Source of the DNA: Pseudomonas paraversuta
GTDB taxonomy: Bacteria; Pseudomonadota; Gammaproteobacteria; Pseudomonadales; Pseudomonadaceae
DNA: 64,000 nt
Assembly: GCF_904063065.1 (NCBI RefSeq)
Contig: NZ_CAJFCL010000008.1
Span: 248,001 to 312,000 of the forward strand
Direction of reading: 5' to 3'
Notes under the pieces: generated by a model
Told to the model about the DNA's origin: nothing
Database searches by the model: none
What the model saw: only the letters and a program-made list of their open reading frames with translations
Translations under genes and position numbers: made by a program
Shown here: positions 16,567-25,297 of the stretch, piece after piece
How positions within the stretch are numbered: the first letter of the stretch is position 1
Layout of the letters: each line of letters opens with the position of its first letter

Positions 16567-17573
16567 CAGCGCAGCACCTCCATATGAACGTCAGCCGCAG
16601 TGAAGCGGGCGAAAGCCGCTTCCATGTCGCCACCGGTAATGGCGAGGGTCAGTTGCCCGTAGGGGGTGTCTTTGATGCGATCGATACGACCGGCCAGGAT
16701 GCTGTAATCCACCCCCGTTTCACGGGCGACAGTGCCCAGCAAAGGTGCGTAGGTGGATTCGCCCTGGAAGGTCAGGCGCACGATACGGCCAGGAACATGG
16801 GCGAAGTCGTCGCGCTGCTCGCTTTCGTCGATCTGCTCGTCTTCCTGGACAAAACGCTTGGTGGTCGGGTGCTTGGGGTGCAGGAACACTTGGGCGACCG
16901 GGCCTTGCTCGACGATTACGCCTGCATCCATCACCGCTACGTGGTCGCACACGCGACGGATCACATCCATCTCGTGGGTGATCAGGACGATGGTCAGCTT
17001 CAGTTCGCGGTTGATCTCAGCCAGCAACTGCAAGACCGAGGCCGTGGTTTGCGGGTCCAGGGCACTGGTGGCTTCGTCACACAGCAGCACTTTGGGTTTG
17101 GTGGCCAGTGCACGGGCAATGCCTACGCGTTGTTTTTGGCCGCCTGACAGTTGCGCCGGATATTTCTTGGCGTGGTCGGACAGACCTACCCGCGCGAGCA
17201 ACTCGGCGACCCGCAGATCGATGTCCTTGCGGGACAATTCACCGGCCAGCGTCAGGGGCATGGCCACGTTATCGGCCACAGTCTTGGAGGCCAGCAGGTT
17301 GAAGTGCTGGAAGATCATGCCGACTTGCTGGCGAAACCGTCGCAGGCCGTTGGCATCCATCGCCGTCACGTCTTCGTTGTCGACGATGATCTGCCCGCCA
17401 CTCGGGGTTTCCAGGCGGTTGATCAGGCGCAGCAGGGTACTTTTGCCCGCGCCGGAGTGGCCAATCAGGCCGAAAACCTGGCCGCTCTCAACACGCAGAC
17501 TGGTGGAGTGCAACGCGGGAATGTCCTTACCGGAAACCCGGTAGGTTTTATGAACGTTATGGAACTCAATCAC
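16566..17573 (-). CDS. metN: Methionine ABC transporter ATP-binding protein
   Basis: A 335-residue ABC ATPase. Walker A is GHSGAGKST (about residues 38-46), signature LSGGQKQR, Walker B VLLCDEATSALD, and H-loop LITHEMDV. The C-terminal part (from about residue 250) is the NIL/ACT-like domain that binds methionine and inhibits transport when internal methionine is high. First gene of the metNIQ operon. No SAM riboswitch is visible upstream; the 244 bp to katE holds the divergent promoters. Confidence 0.94.
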   Translation of the reverse strand: MIEFHNVHKTYRVSGKDIPALHSTSLRVESGQVFGLIGHSGAGKSTLLRLINRLETPSGGQIIVDNEDVTAMDANGLRRFRQQVGMIFQHFNLLASKTVADNVAMPLTLAGELSRKDIDLRVAELLARVGLSDHAKKYPAQLSGGQKQRVGIARALATKPKVLLCDEATSALDPQTTASVLQLLAEINRELKLTIVLITHEMDVIRRVCDHVAVMDAGVIVEQGPVAQVFLHPKHPTTKRFVQEDEQIDESEQRDDFAHVPGRIVRLTFQGESTYAPLLGTVARETGVDYSILAGRIDRIKDTPYGQLTLAITGGDMEAAFARFTAADVHMEVLR

Positions 17574-17817
17574 GTAGCGAACCTTGTGGGGCGCGAAAAT
17601 AGAAGATCAGCGGTTAGCCGGGCGCGCATTTTAGCCTGTCCGTATAGAGGTTCTTAGCATTTATTTGCGCTGGGACCTTTGATTTGGCAATAAGACGACT
17701 GATGGTCTGAATTAAGGAACGACGGTAAACGCTAAAAGTCAGTACTAGGACCCGCCTCGGGAGATTAGTCCAGGAAGCCCGGCCAACAGGGCTTTCGCCA
17801 ACAAGGAGTTTAGTCTG

Positions 17818-19956
17818 ATGAGTAGCAAAAAACCGTCTTCCAACAAGAGCCAGATGGCCGGCACCGACACCTTGGATCGTGGCAACACCAACGTCAAACT
17901 CGATAGCCTCGAAACTTTTCGTGATGACGCAACCGATCAGGCGCTGCGGACCAATCAGGGGGTGAAGGTTGCAGACAATCAAAACACCCTGAAAGCCGGC
18001 GCCAGAGGCCCCTCGCTGCTCGAAGACTTTATTATGCGCGAGAAGATCACCCATTTTGACCATGAGCGAATTCCAGAGCGCATTGTTCATGCTCGAGGTA
18101 CCGGCGCCCACGGCTACTTCCAGACTTATAAATCCCACAGCGCACTGACCAAGGCGGGTTTCCTGCAGGACCCGGGTAAGAAAACTCCGGTTTTTGTGCG
18201 TTTCTCCACCGTCCAGGGCCCGCGCGGCTCCGGGGATACCGTGCGTGATGTGCGCGGTTTTGCTGTGAAATTTTTCACCGATGAAGGCAACTTCGATCTG
18301 GTTGGCAACAATATGCCGGTGTTTTTTATTCAGGACGCGATCAAGTTTCCGGATTTCGTACACGCGGTAAAACCTGAGCCCCATAACGAAATGCCTACGG
18401 GCGGTTCAGCTCATGACACGTTCTGGGACTTCGTCTCACTGGTGCCGGAATCTGCGCACATGGTTATTTGGGCGATGTCTGACCGTGCCATTCCTAAAAG
18501 CCTGCGCAGCATGCAGGGGTTCGGCGTGCATACGTTCCGTCTGATCAACGCTGAAGGCAAATCCAGCTTCGTCAAATTCCACTGGCGTCCGAGTGTGGGT
18601 ACTTGCTCGCTGGTGTGGGACGAAGCGCAAAAACTGGCAGGTAAAGACACCGATTACCACCGCCGTGATCTGTGGGAGTCGATTGAAACCGGCGATTACC
18701 CTGAGTGGGAATTCGGTGTGCAGATCATTTCGGAGGAAGACGAGCATAAATTCGAATTCGATATTCTTGATCCGACCAAGCTGATCCCCGAAGAACTGGT
18801 GCCGATTACGCCTTTGGGCAAGATGGTACTCAACCGTAACCCCGACAACTTTTTTGCGGAAACCGAGCAAGTGGCTTTTTGCCCGGGCCATATCGTGCCG
18901 GGTATCGACTTTTCCAATGACCCGTTGCTGCAGGGCCGGCTGTTTTCCTACACCGATACGCAAATCAGCCGTCTGGGCGGGCCGAACTTTCACGAGATTC
19001 CGATCAATCGCCCCGTCGCGCCGTTTCACAATAATCAGCGTGACGCGCAGCACCGTAGCACCATCAACAAAGGCCGGGCGTCCTATGAACCGAACTCCAT
19101 CGACGCTGGCTGGCCGAAAGAAACCCCGCCTGCAGCCCATGACGGGGGGTTTGAGTCTTATCCCGAGCGCATCGACGCCAACAAGATTCGTCAGCGCAGC
19201 GAGTCGTTCAGCGATCACTTCTCCCAGGCCCGGCTGTTTTTCCGCAGCATGAGCAAGCATGAGCAAGAACACATTATTGCGGCCTATAGTTTTGAATTGG
19301 GCAAGGTCGAACGTGTGCCCATCCGGGAGCGCCAGGTGAATGAAATCCTGGCCAATATCGACCTTGAGCTGGCCAGACGGGTGGCTGAGAACCTGGGCTT
19401 GCCTGCACCGAAGGCGGGTACGCAAGCGGAGCGCAAAACCAGCGTCAGCCGCTCCCCGGCCTTGAGTCAGGCCAATCTGCTACCGGGCAATATCAAAACC
19501 CGTAAAGTGGCAATTCTTGCCGCCAACGGGGTTGATGGCGCAGCGATTGATGCTCTGAAAAAGGCGCTGGCGAATGAAGGCGCCCATGCCAAATTGTTGG
19601 GTCCTACGTCTGCGCCGGTGAAAACCGCAGACGGCAAATTGCTGCCGGTTGATGCATCCATGGAAGGCATGCCGTCGGTTGCCTTTGATGCGGTGTACGT
19701 GCCGGGTGGCGCGGCTTCGATCAAAACCTTGAGCACCGATGGCGTGGCGTTGCACTACCTGCTCGAAGCCTATAAGCACCTGAAGGCGATTGCCTTGCAT
19801 GGCGAAGCCAGACAGCTGCTGGACGTTCTGCATTTGCAGGCCGATGAGGGGTTGCTGGCAATCAAGGATGGCAAGGATCTGAAGGCGTTCTTTGCCGCGA
19901 TCGGGCAGCACCGTGTGTGGGCCCGGGAGCCGAAGGCCAAAGCCGTTCCGGCGTAA
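17818..19956 (+). CDS. katE: Monofunctional large-subunit catalase HPII
   Basis: A 712-residue heme catalase breaking down hydrogen peroxide. The core has the catalytic His in ERIVHARGTGAHGYF, Asn in DLVGNNMPVFF, the RFSTVQG segment, and the proximal heme Tyr in GRLFSYTDTQISRLG. From about residue 560 a flavodoxin-like (DJ-1/PfpI-type) C-terminal domain begins with KVAILAANGVDG, diagnostic of the large HPII subfamily. The start follows AACAAGGAG; a hairpin (CCGGCC-type around 17777-17797) sits in the leader. It is divergent from metN. In many bacteria HPII is controlled by sigma-S. Confidence 0.95.
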   Translation: MSSKKPSSNKSQMAGTDTLDRGNTNVKLDSLETFRDDATDQALRTNQGVKVADNQNTLKAGARGPSLLEDFIMREKITHFDHERIPERIVHARGTGAHGYFQTYKSHSALTKAGFLQDPGKKTPVFVRFSTVQGPRGSGDTVRDVRGFAVKFFTDEGNFDLVGNNMPVFFIQDAIKFPDFVHAVKPEPHNEMPTGGSAHDTFWDFVSLVPESAHMVIWAMSDRAIPKSLRSMQGFGVHTFRLINAEGKSSFVKFHWRPSVGTCSLVWDEAQKLAGKDTDYHRRDLWESIETGDYPEWEFGVQIISEEDEHKFEFDILDPTKLIPEELVPITPLGKMVLNRNPDNFFAETEQVAFCPGHIVPGIDFSNDPLLQGRLFSYTDTQISRLGGPNFHEIPINRPVAPFHNNQRDAQHRSTINKGRASYEPNSIDAGWPKETPPAAHDGGFESYPERIDANKIRQRSESFSDHFSQARLFFRSMSKHEQEHIIAAYSFELGKVERVPIRERQVNEILANIDLELARRVAENLGLPAPKAGTQAERKTSVSRSPALSQANLLPGNIKTRKVAILAANGVDGAAIDALKKALANEGAHAKLLGPTSAPVKTADGKLLPVDASMEGMPSVAFDAVYVPGGAASIKTLSTDGVALHYLLEAYKHLKAIALHGEARQLLDVLHLQADEGLLAIKDGKDLKAFFAAIGQHRVWAREPKAKAVPA

Positions 19957-19966
19957 ACGAAGGGCT

Positions 19967-20034
19967 CTGCAGCAGCTGGCTGGTTCGCGATGGGGTCAGA
20001 GATGACCCTGTTGCGAACCAGTTGCTTGCTGCAG
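19967..20034. repeat. Long imperfect inverted repeat after katE
   Basis: A 68-bp hairpin with outer arms CTGCAGCA / TGCTGCAG and inner arms GGTTCGC-ATGGGGTCA / TGACCC-GCGAACC. It lies between katE and the convergent lipoprotein gene; it fits a REP pair or terminator. Confidence 0.65.
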
Positions 20035-20046
20035 GTTCGCCTGGAC

Positions 20047-20763
20047 CTAGGGTTTACTTGGGATCAGCACTATTTGCGCAGGCACATGGCGAATGATCTG
20101 ACGTTCAACTTTCAGATCGAACGCCGGATCGAGTTTTTTCACCCGCTTGCTGATCAGCGTGGACAGCCATGGGAAGTCCGCTGTGCGCGGAACCTGCAGG
20201 CTGACAGCACACTGGTAATTGACGATATCTTGCGCGATCAAATTCAGTTGATGGCGAAGTTTCGCAATATCCTCGATGTTAAGCGTAACTGTGGTGCTCT
20301 CAGCGGCAGGGTCGATAACCCTGGCCGGTGGTCTGGCCTCGGCAGCCTTGAGTGCGGCTTCGGCTTTATCCAGTTCGGCCTTGCGCGCATGGGCAATGGC
20401 ACTGTTGACACCGCCGGTCAGCGCTGGAGCCGTGGGCATCAAGGCGCGGGCGCGGCTCAGTGCCGTGGCAGCAGCGTTGACATCACCTTTTTGCAGCACG
20501 ATCTGACTGCGTTGCAAGTAGGCTTCTGCCAGTTGACGCTGGTATTGCACCAATTGTGGATCATCCGGCGTTTGCTTCTGCAAGGTAGCCAGTTGATCTT
20601 CAGCGGTCGCGAGTTCGCTGCTGGCCAGGTTTTGCTCCAGCTGTGCGATGGCCGTAGCGCGCGCATCCGGGACAGGTGTGTCGCCGGAGGGTGTGCTTTG
20701 GCAGGCGCCCAGCAGCAAGGAAAATGCGGCCAGGAGCAAGTAACGGGAGTTGAACAGCTTCAT
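20047..20763 (-). CDS. Lipoprotein with helical repeat region
   Basis: A 238-residue protein with a lipobox (LLLGAC, Cys at about residue 21). Residues about 40-160 are helical and alanine-rich with TPR-like spacing (EQNLASSELATAEDQLATLQ, AEAYLQRSQIVLQKGDVNAAATALSRARALMP), suggesting protein-protein contacts. The C-terminal part (LRHQLNLIAQDIV) is conserved in Pseudomonas (PA5502 position, from memory). It sits just downstream of znuB on the same strand, separated by 37 bp, and may be co-transcribed. A role in the periplasmic leaflet is likely; function unknown. Confidence 0.7.
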   Translation of the reverse strand: MKLFNSRYLLLAAFSLLLGACQSTPSGDTPVPDARATAIAQLEQNLASSELATAEDQLATLQKQTPDDPQLVQYQRQLAEAYLQRSQIVLQKGDVNAAATALSRARALMPTAPALTGGVNSAIAHARKAELDKAEAALKAAEARPPARVIDPAAESTTVTLNIEDIAKLRHQLNLIAQDIVNYQCAVSLQVPRTADFPWLSTLISKRVKKLDPAFDLKVERQIIRHVPAQIVLIPSKP

Positions 20764-20800
20764 TCCTGCGGCTCTCTAAGTGCGCAAAAAACGAGCAAGT

Positions 20801-21589
20801 CTACACCCCTCGACGGGGCAGAACAAAACTCAGCAGAAACAGTGCCGCGGCACACACCACAATTGATGGTCCCGCCGGCGTGTCTTTGAACCATGAAAGT
20901 GCCAGGCCACCACACACCGCCAGCATTCCCAGCAAACTGGCACCCAGGGCCATCTGCTCCGGAGAGCGGGCGTGGCGCTGGGCAGCTGCTGCCGGGATGA
21001 TCAGCAAGGACGTGATCAATAACACGCCGACAATCTTCATTGCTACGGCAATAACAATTGCGATCAACAGCATCAGCGTCATGCGCAACGCCGCTACCGG
21101 CAAGCCTTCAACAGTGGCCAGCTCTTCATGCACGGTGATCGCCAGCAGCGGCCGCCACAGCGCCACCAGCAATGCCAGAACCACAGCGCTACCGCCCATG
21201 ATCCACATCAAATCGTTGGGGCTGATGGCCAGCAGATCACCAAACAGATAAGCCATCAGGTCGATTCGTACTTCATGCATGAAGCTTAGTACGACCAGCC
21301 CGAGGGACAAGGTGCTGGGTGCAAGTATTCCGAGCAATGTGTCAGATGCCAACGGCTGGCGCTGTTGCAGGGTGACCAACAGGACTGCCAGCAGCAGACA
21401 GCCGACAGTCACGGCAATGGTAGGGCTGACATCCAGCAGGAACCCCATCGCCACCCCCAGCAAAGCCGCATGGGATAGCGTGTCGCCGAAATAGGCCATT
21501 CGTCGCCACACCACAAATGAGCCCAGGGGGCCGGCGACGATCGCCAGGGCCAGACCTGCCAGCAGGGCGTAAAACAGAAAATCAGCCAT
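20801..21589 (-). CDS. znuB: Zinc ABC transporter permease
   Basis: A 262-residue permease with about eight helices, ABC-3 family. The start is the ATG at 21589 (MADFLFYALLAGLALA), overlapping the 3' end of znuC by 8 bp; the longer frame to 21778 lies within znuC. Recognisable segments include GPLGSFVVWRRMAYFGDTLSHAALLGVA and KIVGVLLITSLLIIPAAAAQ. It forms the membrane channel for zinc import with ZnuC and ZnuA. Confidence 0.94.
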   Translation of the reverse strand: MADFLFYALLAGLALAIVAGPLGSFVVWRRMAYFGDTLSHAALLGVAMGFLLDVSPTIAVTVGCLLLAVLLVTLQQRQPLASDTLLGILAPSTLSLGLVVLSFMHEVRIDLMAYLFGDLLAISPNDLMWIMGGSAVVLALLVALWRPLLAITVHEELATVEGLPVAALRMTLMLLIAIVIAVAMKIVGVLLITSLLIIPAAAAQRHARSPEQMALGASLLGMLAVCGGLALSWFKDTPAGPSIVVCAAALFLLSFVLPRRGV

Positions 21590-22370
21590 GCTTGCAGCCT
21601 TCTCCATGAACGTGGGCGGGTGCCGTTGTGGCGTCTTCGCTGACCACCGAACCATGCAAGTCATGGGCGTGGTCATGATGGTGATGATAAATCGCCAGGC
21701 TCTGTGCGTTTTTGCCGAACAGTTCGACGAAAGCCGGGTCATTGCTGACTTGTTCCGGGTGGCCCGAACAGCAGACATGGCGATTGAGGCAGACCACCTG
21801 GTCGGTGGTGCTCATGACCAGATGCAAATCGTGGGACACCATCAGCACGCCACAGCCATGGCGGTCGCGCAGGCGGGTAATCAGGCTGTACAGCTCGGCC
21901 TGGCCAGCGACATCGACGCCCTGTACCGGCTCGTCAAGCACCAGCAACTCCGGTTTGCGCAGCAGGGCGCGGGCCAGCAGTACGCGCTGCATTTCGCCAC
22001 CGGACACACTTTGCACGGGGCTGTCGATGACCTTTTCGGCGCCGACTTCTTTCAGCGCGGCAAGGGCTTGCGCCCTGTCCACGCCCGGCACCAGACGCAA
22101 AAAGCGTAAAACCGAGAGCGGCAATGTCGGATCGACGTGCAGTTTTTGCGGCATGTAGCCGACCCGCAACCTGGGTTTGCGCCAGACGCTGCCACTGGTG
22201 GGCTTGAGCAGGCCGAGCACGGCTTTGACCAGTGTGGTTTTGCCGGCGCCGTTGGGGCCGATGAGGGTGACGATCTGGCCCGGCTCGACACTCAGCTCGA
22301 TATTGTCGAGCACGTCTTGCCCGGCGAAGGTCACGGTGACCCGATCCAAACGTATCAGTGCAGCGCTCAT
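21582..22370 (-). CDS. znuC: Zinc ABC transporter ATP-binding protein
   Basis: A 262-residue ABC ATPase beginning at ATG 22370, which overlaps the zur stop by one base. Walker A GPNGAGKTT, signature VSGGEMQR, Walker B LLVLDEPVQGVD, H-loop MVSHDLHLV. The C-terminal tail is rich in His (YHHHHDHAHD and HVHGEGCKHG), a feature of zinc transport ATPases that may sense or buffer metal. Part of zur-znuC-znuB. Confidence 0.95.
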   Translation of the reverse strand: MSAALIRLDRVTVTFAGQDVLDNIELSVEPGQIVTLIGPNGAGKTTLVKAVLGLLKPTSGSVWRKPRLRVGYMPQKLHVDPTLPLSVLRFLRLVPGVDRAQALAALKEVGAEKVIDSPVQSVSGGEMQRVLLARALLRKPELLVLDEPVQGVDVAGQAELYSLITRLRDRHGCGVLMVSHDLHLVMSTTDQVVCLNRHVCCSGHPEQVSNDPAFVELFGKNAQSLAIYHHHHDHAHDLHGSVVSEDATTAPAHVHGEGCKHG

Positions 22371-22852
22371 CAGGCCTCCCGGCAACCCGAACACAAACCG
22401 ACCACTTCGACGGTCTGGCCTTCGACAGTAAAGCCGACATCCAGCGCACTGTTGATGATTGCGTCGCTGATGGTTTTTTGCTCGAGTTCGATGGCGGCAT
22501 GGCAGTTGCGGCAGATCAAAAACTGACCCTGATGCGCGTGCTCGGGGTGGCTGCAACCAATAAAGGCGTTCAGTGAGGCGATGCGATGCACCAGGCCGTT
22601 CTCCAGCAGAAAATCCAGCGCCCGATAGACGGTCGGTGGCGCTGCCCGGCGGCCGTCCTGCTCGCTGAGTACTGCCAGAATGTCGTAGGCGCCCAGCGGC
22701 TTGTGACTTTGCCACACCAGTTCCAGCACCCGGCGGCGCAGTGCAGTCAGGCGCAAACCCTTTTGCGCGCACAGCACATCCGCTTCGCTAAGGGCGCTGT
22801 GGACACAATGGGAGTGGTCATGGGGACGACTGGCAAGCGGTGTAATAGGCAT
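22370..22852 (-). CDS. zur: Zinc uptake regulator, Fur family
   Basis: A 160-residue repressor. The N-terminal His-rich stretch (HDHSHCVHS) is followed by the winged helix (GLRLTALRRRVLELVW, PPTVYRALDFLLENGLVHRI) and a metal-binding dimerisation domain with two CxxC pairs: CRNC and the C-terminal CSGC, which hold structural zinc. First gene of zur-znuC-znuB, divergent from znuA; PAO1 calls it Np20. With zinc bound it should repress both directions from the shared intergenic region. Confidence 0.93.
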   Translation of the reverse strand: MPITPLASRPHDHSHCVHSALSEADVLCAQKGLRLTALRRRVLELVWQSHKPLGAYDILAVLSEQDGRRAAPPTVYRALDFLLENGLVHRIASLNAFIGCSHPEHAHQGQFLICRNCHAAIELEQKTISDAIINSALDVGFTVEGQTVEVVGLCSGCREA

Positions 22853-22878
22853 GGGCGGCGACGATTTTTGAGAGAGAC

Positions 22879-22891
22879 GTTATTATGTTAC
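22879..22891. promoter_or_regulatory. Putative Zur box between zur and znuA
   Basis: GTTATTATGTTAC matches 9 of 12 fixed positions of the gammaproteobacterial Zur core GTTATANTATAAC and lies in the 57-bp gap between the divergent genes, 19 bp before the znuA start. Outer bases GAGAC and GTTTC extend the dyad weakly. Confidence 0.55.
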
Positions 22892-22909
22892 CTGTTTCAA
22901 CCACCATGA

Positions 22910-23839
22910 GTGCTCATCGTGCCCCGTCTTTTTTCTATTTTTCTTGCTCTAACCGCCAGTTTGGCCGTAATTGGCCCGGCCCGGGCCGAGGTCAGCGTGT
23001 TGACCAGCATCAAACCCTTGCAGCTGATTGCGGCTGCTGTGCAGGACGGCGTGGGCCATCCCGAGGTGCTTTTGCCGCCCAATGCTTCGCCGCATAACTA
23101 TGCCCTGCGTCCTTCCGACGTACGGCGCGTGCAGTCGGCTGATCTTTTGTACTGGATTGGCCCGGACATGGAAGGTTTCATGCCGCGGGTGATTAAAACC
23201 CGCACTTTGCCATCGGTGGCGGTCTACACCCTGCCTGAGCTTAAGCTTCGTCATTTCTCCGAAGATAGCCACTCCCATGCCGAAGATGCGGCCGAACACG
23301 ACCACGATCACCGTCCTGGAACGCTGGATGCGCACCTGTGGCTGGCCCCGGCCAACGCCCGTGTGATCGCGGCCAAAATGGCGGCTGACCTGAGTCAGAA
23401 AGACCCGGCCAATGCTGCCCGGTATCAAGCGAATCTGGCGGCTTTCAATCAGCGTCTGGACGCCCTGGATGCGCGACTGAAAACACGTCTGGCGGGGATT
23501 TCCGACAAGCCGTTCTTTGTGTTCCATGAGGGCTACGACTATTTCGAAAGCGCTTACGGCCTAAAGCATGCGGGTGTTTTCAGCGTGGCTGCAGAAGTAC
23601 AGCCAGGGGCCCAGCACGTCGCCGCCATGCGTAAGCGTCTGCAGGAAGCGGGCAAGACCTGCGTATTCAGTGACCCGCCTTTGCGTCCGCGTCTGGCAGA
23701 CACCCTGACCGCCGGCTTGCCGGTCAAGTTGGCTGAGCTGGATGCCCTGGGCGGCTATACCCCGGCGACGGCGCAGGGCTATGAGCAACTGCTGGAGAAG
23801 CTGGGCAATGACCTGGCGGGCTGCCTGGAAAGCTTGTAA
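22910..23839 (+). CDS. znuA: Zinc ABC transporter substrate-binding protein
   Basis: A 309-residue periplasmic zinc-binding protein (cluster A-I). It starts with GTG at 22910; the nearby ATGs at 22885 and 22906 are in another frame. Sec signal to about residue 26 (GPARAEVSV). Zinc ligands are expected in NASPHNYALRPSDVR, the DAHLWLAPAN segment and the FVFHEGYDYFE segment; a His/Asp-rich loop (HSHAEDAAEHDHDH) near residue 120 is typical of ZnuA and captures zinc. Divergent from zur. Confidence 0.93.
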   Translation: MLIVPRLFSIFLALTASLAVIGPARAEVSVLTSIKPLQLIAAAVQDGVGHPEVLLPPNASPHNYALRPSDVRRVQSADLLYWIGPDMEGFMPRVIKTRTLPSVAVYTLPELKLRHFSEDSHSHAEDAAEHDHDHRPGTLDAHLWLAPANARVIAAKMAADLSQKDPANAARYQANLAAFNQRLDALDARLKTRLAGISDKPFFVFHEGYDYFESAYGLKHAGVFSVAAEVQPGAQHVAAMRKRLQEAGKTCVFSDPPLRPRLADTLTAGLPVKLAELDALGGYTPATAQGYEQLLEKLGNDLAGCLESL

Positions 23840-23854
23840 CCCCGCACCAATAGA

Positions 23855-23923
23855 GCCTGCAGGAGCGCGCCTGCTCGCGAGCATTTCAATTACACACAGC
23901 TCGCCAGCAGGCTCGCTCCGGCC
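23855..23923. repeat. REP pair between znuA and thrB
   Basis: Two inverted units, GCAGGAGCGCGCCTGCTCGC and GCTCGCCAGCAGGCTCGCTC, flank a 20-bp AT-rich spacer in the gap between convergent genes. Typical Pseudomonas REP doublet and likely terminator. Confidence 0.6.
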
Positions 23924-24874
23924 TTACAGGGCAAAAGGCAGATGAACTGTCACTGTCTGGTGCACGGCCAGACGGCGTTCGAATTCGCCCGGATCGTGAA
24001 TCAGCACGTCTTGCCCGGCAAAGGTATGGGCCGCGATCAGGCGCGAAAGCCAAAAGCGCACGCATGCGACCCGCAGCATCGTCGGCCACAATTGGGCTTC
24101 GCTTGCAGTAAACGGGCGCAGTGCGGCATAGGCACCGAGTAGCGCGCGGGCGCGCGGGGCGTCAATCTTGCCGTCTTCGTCAGCGCACCAGTCATTCAGG
24201 GCGATCGCAACGTCATACAGCATCGGGCCTGAGCACGCGTTGTAAAAGTCGATCAGGCCGGTCAGATGCGTGCCTTCAAACATGGCGTTATCGCGGAACA
24301 GGTCGCCATGCAGGTTGGCCCGGGGCAACGCGAGGATCTGCTCTTTATTCGCGCTGATTTCAATCAACGCGTTTTGCAGCAATTGTGCCGCCTCAGGTGA
24401 CAGATCGGCCATTAGTGCAGGCCCTTCTGCCAGCATCCAGTCCAGCCCGCGGTCAGTCTTGCGCTCCAGCACCTTGTCGCGGGTGGCCACATGCAAGTGA
24501 CCAAGCAGCTCGCCGACCTGCGCGCAATGCTGGGCATTGGCTTCACGAATATGTTTGCCCGCCAGGCGCGGTTGCAGCAGCGCCGGTTTGCCCTTGAGTT
24601 CACGCAGGGCCTGGCCGTCGACGGTACGCAGGGCGAAAGGCACCGGCAGTTCTGCGCTGTGCAGCACATCGAGCAGTTCGATGAAGAACGGCATCTCTTT
24701 GATCGGGCCACGCTCAACCAGGGTCAGGACATATTCGCCCTGCTCCAGACTGATGAAGTAATTGGTGTTTTCGCTGCCAGCGGCAATCCCCTGGAAATCG
24801 AGCAGGCGGCCAAGCCCGTAAGGCGCAAGAAAAGTTTCCAACTCGGTGCGAGTCAGGGGCGTGAATACAGACAT
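23924..24874 (-). CDS. thrB: Homoserine kinase (APH-type)
   Basis: A 316-residue kinase phosphorylating homoserine in threonine synthesis. This is the aminoglycoside-phosphotransferase-fold type found in pseudomonads, not the GHMP type of E. coli. Landmarks: ENTNYFISLEQGEYVLTLVE at the N lobe, the catalytic NLHGDLFRDN, and GLIDFYNACSG holding the metal-binding Asp. It is followed on the other side of its start by a DUF2782 gene in the same direction, 58 bp away. Confidence 0.93.
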   Translation of the reverse strand: MSVFTPLTRTELETFLAPYGLGRLLDFQGIAAGSENTNYFISLEQGEYVLTLVERGPIKEMPFFIELLDVLHSAELPVPFALRTVDGQALRELKGKPALLQPRLAGKHIREANAQHCAQVGELLGHLHVATRDKVLERKTDRGLDWMLAEGPALMADLSPEAAQLLQNALIEISANKEQILALPRANLHGDLFRDNAMFEGTHLTGLIDFYNACSGPMLYDVAIALNDWCADEDGKIDAPRARALLGAYAALRPFTASEAQLWPTMLRVACVRFWLSRLIAAHTFAGQDVLIHDPGEFERRLAVHQTVTVHLPFAL

Positions 24875-24932
24875 GGTTTAAAACTGCCAGTACGGGCGCC
24901 GCGTTGAGTCGGCGCCGATTAAAGTTAAGACG

Positions 24933-25223
24933 CTATTTCCATTCGAAGATTTTCCACGATGGAATCAGCATATCCGGCTGGTCGGAACGGATGAAATTGG
25001 CATCAGTACCATCAGCGCGCACTAAAAAGTACGGCGGTGCTCCTTTTGGGGTGACCTTGATGGCATAGAGAAAACCGTTTTGACGGTATTCCTGGATCGT
25101 TTTATCGCCTTCCGTGCGAATGGTTACGTCTGGGTCAGCTGTGACTGCTTCATCGGCTGCGAAGGTTAGCAGCGGAGTGAATGCAAACAAGCCGGTCAGC
25201 AACAGGCGATTTAGTGTGCGCAT
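24933..25223 (-). CDS. DUF2782 small secreted protein
   Basis: A 96-residue protein with a Sec signal (1-22, LLTFAADEA) and a short beta-rich domain (VTIRTEGDKTIQEYRQNGFLYAIKVTPKGAPPYFLVRADG). This matches DUF2782, consistently found between polA and thrB in pseudomonads. It is probably periplasmic and may be transcribed with thrB. Function unknown. Confidence 0.82.
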   Translation of the reverse strand: MRTLNRLLLTGLFAFTPLLTFAADEAVTADPDVTIRTEGDKTIQEYRQNGFLYAIKVTPKGAPPYFLVRADGTDANFIRSDQPDMLIPSWKIFEWK

Positions 25224-25297
25224 GATAACCTTGTCCCTTTGTCGTCATTGGTCCGGACATTCTAGCGCCGGACTCGCCGAAAAGGTTGATCCTGCTC

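Noticed and set aside
17716..17743. AlgU-like promoter (GGAAC...TCAGT) before katE
   Set aside because: Spacer is 18 bp and the -10 lacks the final A; below the quality of the ersA promoter.
17574..17817. SAM riboswitch upstream of metNIQ
   Set aside because: Only about 240 bp shared with katE; no conserved junction pattern or terminator in the metN direction.
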